Below, piece by piece: positions 15,090 to 16,129 of a stretch of DNA of 16,129 nt (within the stretch, counting starts at the first letter, position 1; each line of letters opens with the position of its first letter). The notes under the pieces are model-generated. The model made no database searches. It was not told the DNA's origin and was given only the letters and a program-made list of their open reading frames with translations. The DNA is from Bacteroidales bacterium. GTDB taxonomy: Bacteria; Bacteroidota; Bacteroidia; Bacteroidales; UBA932. The position numbers and the translations under genes were made by a program. The stretch covers positions 1-16,129 of the forward strand of contig SFPH01000008.1 of assembly GCA_004552115.1 (NCBI GenBank), given 5' to 3'.

Positions 15090-15455
15090 TTATTTCTGAG
15101 CCTCGGCTGCCTGAGCGGCTGCCTTTGCCTGCTTGTTAGCCCTTCTCTTCTCGGCGTATGCTGCTGCATCCTTGTCGAGAGCGACTGTGAGGAATCTGAT
15201 GATCCTCTCGTCACGGTGATACTGTGTCTCGAGCGAGGCGATGAGTGTAGGATCAGCCTTGAACTCGATCAGGTGATAGAATCCTGATGTCTTGTGCTGG
15301 ATAGGGTAGGCGAGCTGCCTCAGTCCCCAGTCCTCTTCGTACACGACCTCACCACCCTTCTTGGTGATGTAGTCAACGTACTTGGCAACCGCTTCCTTCA
15401 TCTGAGCTTCAGACAAAACGGGAGTTGCAATGAAAACGGTCTCGTACTGTTTCAT
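15090..15455 (-). CDS. rpsF: 30S ribosomal protein S6
   Basis: This 121-residue bS6 of the 30S platform forms a heterodimer with S18. The sequence shows the family start [17 protein letters not shown], the [19 protein letters not shown] segment (here read as [11 protein letters not shown] then LRQLAYPI), [12 protein letters not shown] and [15 protein letters not shown]. The tail is Ala/Lys-rich. It is the first gene of rpsF-rpsR-rplI, with no ssb between, and has an AU-rich leader without a Shine-Dalgarno, in contrast to the two genes behind it. Confidence 0.97.
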   Translation of the reverse strand: MKQYETVFIATPVLSEAQMKEAVAKYVDYITKKGGEVVYEEDWGLRQLAYPIQHKTSGFYHLIEFKADPTLIASLETQYHRDERIIRFLTVALDKDAAAYAEKRRANKQAKAAAQAAEAQK

Positions 15456-15492
15456 AAAATTTGTAATAAACGTTAATAAATCAATGCTTTAG

Positions 15493-15507
15493 GCGGGAAA
15501 GCCCCGC
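15493..15507 (-). promoter_or_regulatory. Leader hairpin of the rpsF operon, possible S6:S18 autoregulatory site
   Basis: In the predicted leader, GCGGG (15507-15503) pairs with CCCGC (15497-15493) around a 5-base loop, a few bases from the likely transcription start and about 38 bases before the rpsF start codon. No T run follows, so it is not a terminator. Many bacteria bind the S6:S18 complex to a CCG-containing structure in this leader; whether this hairpin is that motif is inference. Confidence 0.4.
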
Positions 15508-15518
15508 AAAAAGGACTG

Positions 15519-15550
15519 CAAATTTAGTCATTATTTTTCAATTGACCAAA
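15519..15550 (-). promoter_or_regulatory. Bacteroidota-type promoter of rpsF-rpsR-rplI
   Basis: On the minus strand TTTG (15550-15547) is followed after 20 bases by TAAATTTG (15526-15519), a close match to the consensus. Transcription would start near 15512, giving a leader of about 55 bases. Confidence 0.8.
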
Positions 15551-15559
15551 ATTTTTGGT
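15545..15559. repeat. AT-rich palindrome overlapping the rpsF -33 element
   Basis: ACCAAAA (15545-15551) and TTTTGGT (15553-15559) are perfect inverted arms around one base. The left arm contains the TTTG (-33) element of the rpsF promoter. It lies 3 bases from... the end region of the neighbouring esterase gene (ends 15562) and could be an operator or chance AT-rich symmetry. Confidence 0.3.
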
Positions 15560-15561
15560 TT

Positions 15562-16129
15562 TTATCTATATACCTTCTCCTCCATTTCCCATCCGCAAAC
15601 CGTAGATATATATGGGATGAGGCAGCTTGCCACTTTCTTCTGGCCCTTGTAGTTCGGATGCCAGCTTGCTCCGAGGTCCCCGGTTTCGCTGTGGACATTG
15701 CGGGTAACGCACATATAGGTCAGATTCGGAAGCCCGCTTGAGAGGCAGGCCAGCCTTATGTAGTCGAAACTGTAAGGAGTGACGTTCGAAGCCATGCATA
15801 CAATCGGCACATCGTCCCCGTAGTTCGACGTGACTTTCTTCAGCAATTCCGTGTACCTTTTCACAAAACTTGTCTCGTGAGGCTGTCTGCCGGTGGAGAA
15901 GTCATTGGTGCACAGATATATGACCACCACGTCCGGGCTATAGCCGGCCCCGGATGCGACCCACAAAGTCTCTTTGTCCATATCGAAGGTCTGGCTGTAG
16001 CGGTCGGGCATGTTGTATCCGCGGATATTGTCATTGTAGTTGCGGTCTATTCCCATTCCGGAATGGCTCACCAGGCTGTAGTCGGCATTGAAATATCTCG
16101 CAGTGATGGCTGCATAGGTAAGGGCGCAG
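15562..16129 (-). CDS. SGNH/GDSL esterase, carbohydrate esterase family 2-like, C-terminal part
   Basis: The frame is open from the right edge (16128) to TAA at 15562, giving about 188 residues; the true start is outside the window. Visible segments fit CE2-type acetylxylan esterases: TYAAITARYFNADYSLVSHS, then GMGIDRNYN, NMPDRYSQTF, PDVVVIYLCTNDFS (the GTNDFS block with Gly replaced by Cys) and SWHPNYKGQKKVAS carrying the catalytic His in the HPN motif. The catalytic Ser block (GDS) and any signal peptide lie beyond the edge. Family members remove acetyl groups from plant polysaccharides, and the partial sequence does not fix the substrate. A GTG at 16071 is an internal codon, not a likely start, because homology continues upstream of it. 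Confidence 0.75.
   Translation of the reverse strand, partial: CALTYAAITARYFNADYSLVSHSGMGIDRNYNDNIRGYNMPDRYSQTFDMDKETLWVASGAGYSPDVVVIYLCTNDFSTGRQPHETSFVKRYTELLKKVTSNYGDDVPIVCMASNVTPYSFDYIRLACLSSGLPNLTYMCVTRNVHSETGDLGASWHPNYKGQKKVASCLIPYISTVCGWEMEEKVYR

Noticed and set aside
15074..15214. Longer start for rpsR
   Set aside because: It overlaps rpsF in a low-complexity Gln/Arg reading; the strong Shine-Dalgarno and family length place the start at 15073.
15545..15565. Palindrome plus T run read as a plus-strand terminator
   Set aside because: No plus-strand gene ends there, and the stem is all AT except two GC pairs; it is better explained as promoter-overlapping symmetry.
1..16129. Mobile element, CRISPR array or defence system
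   Set aside because: I saw no transposase, integrase, terminal inverted repeats, spaced direct repeats or defence-type domains; the only notable direct repeat is the 29-bp tandem at 10988-11045.

Overview
The window looks like chromosomal DNA of a Bacteroidota bacterium, most likely order Bacteroidales, with a moderately high GC content for that group. Three observations support this. Several gene starts carry the Bacteroidota promoter form TTTG, about 19-20 bases, then TAnnTTTG. Most starts lack a Shine-Dalgarno sequence. The gene families are typical of the phylum: a Porin_10-type outer-membrane protein, the rpsF-rpsR-rplI operon, a type B L31 and a DUF1343/NamZ-like protein. I see no insertion sequence, prophage, CRISPR array or integrase, so this is a core/housekeeping segment. 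The exact genus cannot be read from the sequence.

Layout. Bases 1-150 hold the end of an rRNA cytosine methyltransferase, followed by a secreted TPR protein (157-1092). A YczE/YitT-like membrane protein (1084-1788, minus) and an FtsX/LolC-type permease (1898-3052, plus) are divergent. A minus-strand envelope operon follows: a Porin_10-type protein (4097-6895) is followed after 2 bases by an MltF-like lytic transglycosylase (2976-4094), whose end overlaps the convergent permease by 77 bases. A tRNA-Glu(CUC) with its own promoter and terminator lies at 6998-7072, next to a small DUF486 membrane protein (7183-7551).

On the plus strand, glmM (7665-9089) is translationally coupled to a NamZ-like protein without a signal peptide (9089-10153). 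Then come the monocistronic rpmE2 (10236-10487) with a clear promoter and terminator, and a broken YqiA-type esterase/HAD-like fusion gene (10576-11598). The broken gene contains an apparent internal deletion and an exact 29-bp tandem duplication.

The minus strand from the right end carries the C-terminal part of a CE2-like SGNH esterase (15562 to the edge), the ribosomal operon rpsF-rpsR-rplI (15455 to 14330) with promoter, leader hairpin and terminator, and a two-gene unit of a DASS/SLC13 transporter (12724-14235) followed by a HAD-family phosphatase lipoprotein (11592-12704).

The main themes are translation (S6, S18, L9, L31, tRNA-Glu, rRNA methylation) and cell-envelope/peptidoglycan metabolism (GlmM, NamZ-like, MltF-like, porin, permease). 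I found no clearly novel multi-gene system. The best leads are the strong Shine-Dalgarno on rpsR in a genome that otherwise shows almost none, the mutated esterase gene, the glmM/NamZ-like coupling, and the transporter/phosphatase pair with an unusual SHT substrate motif.
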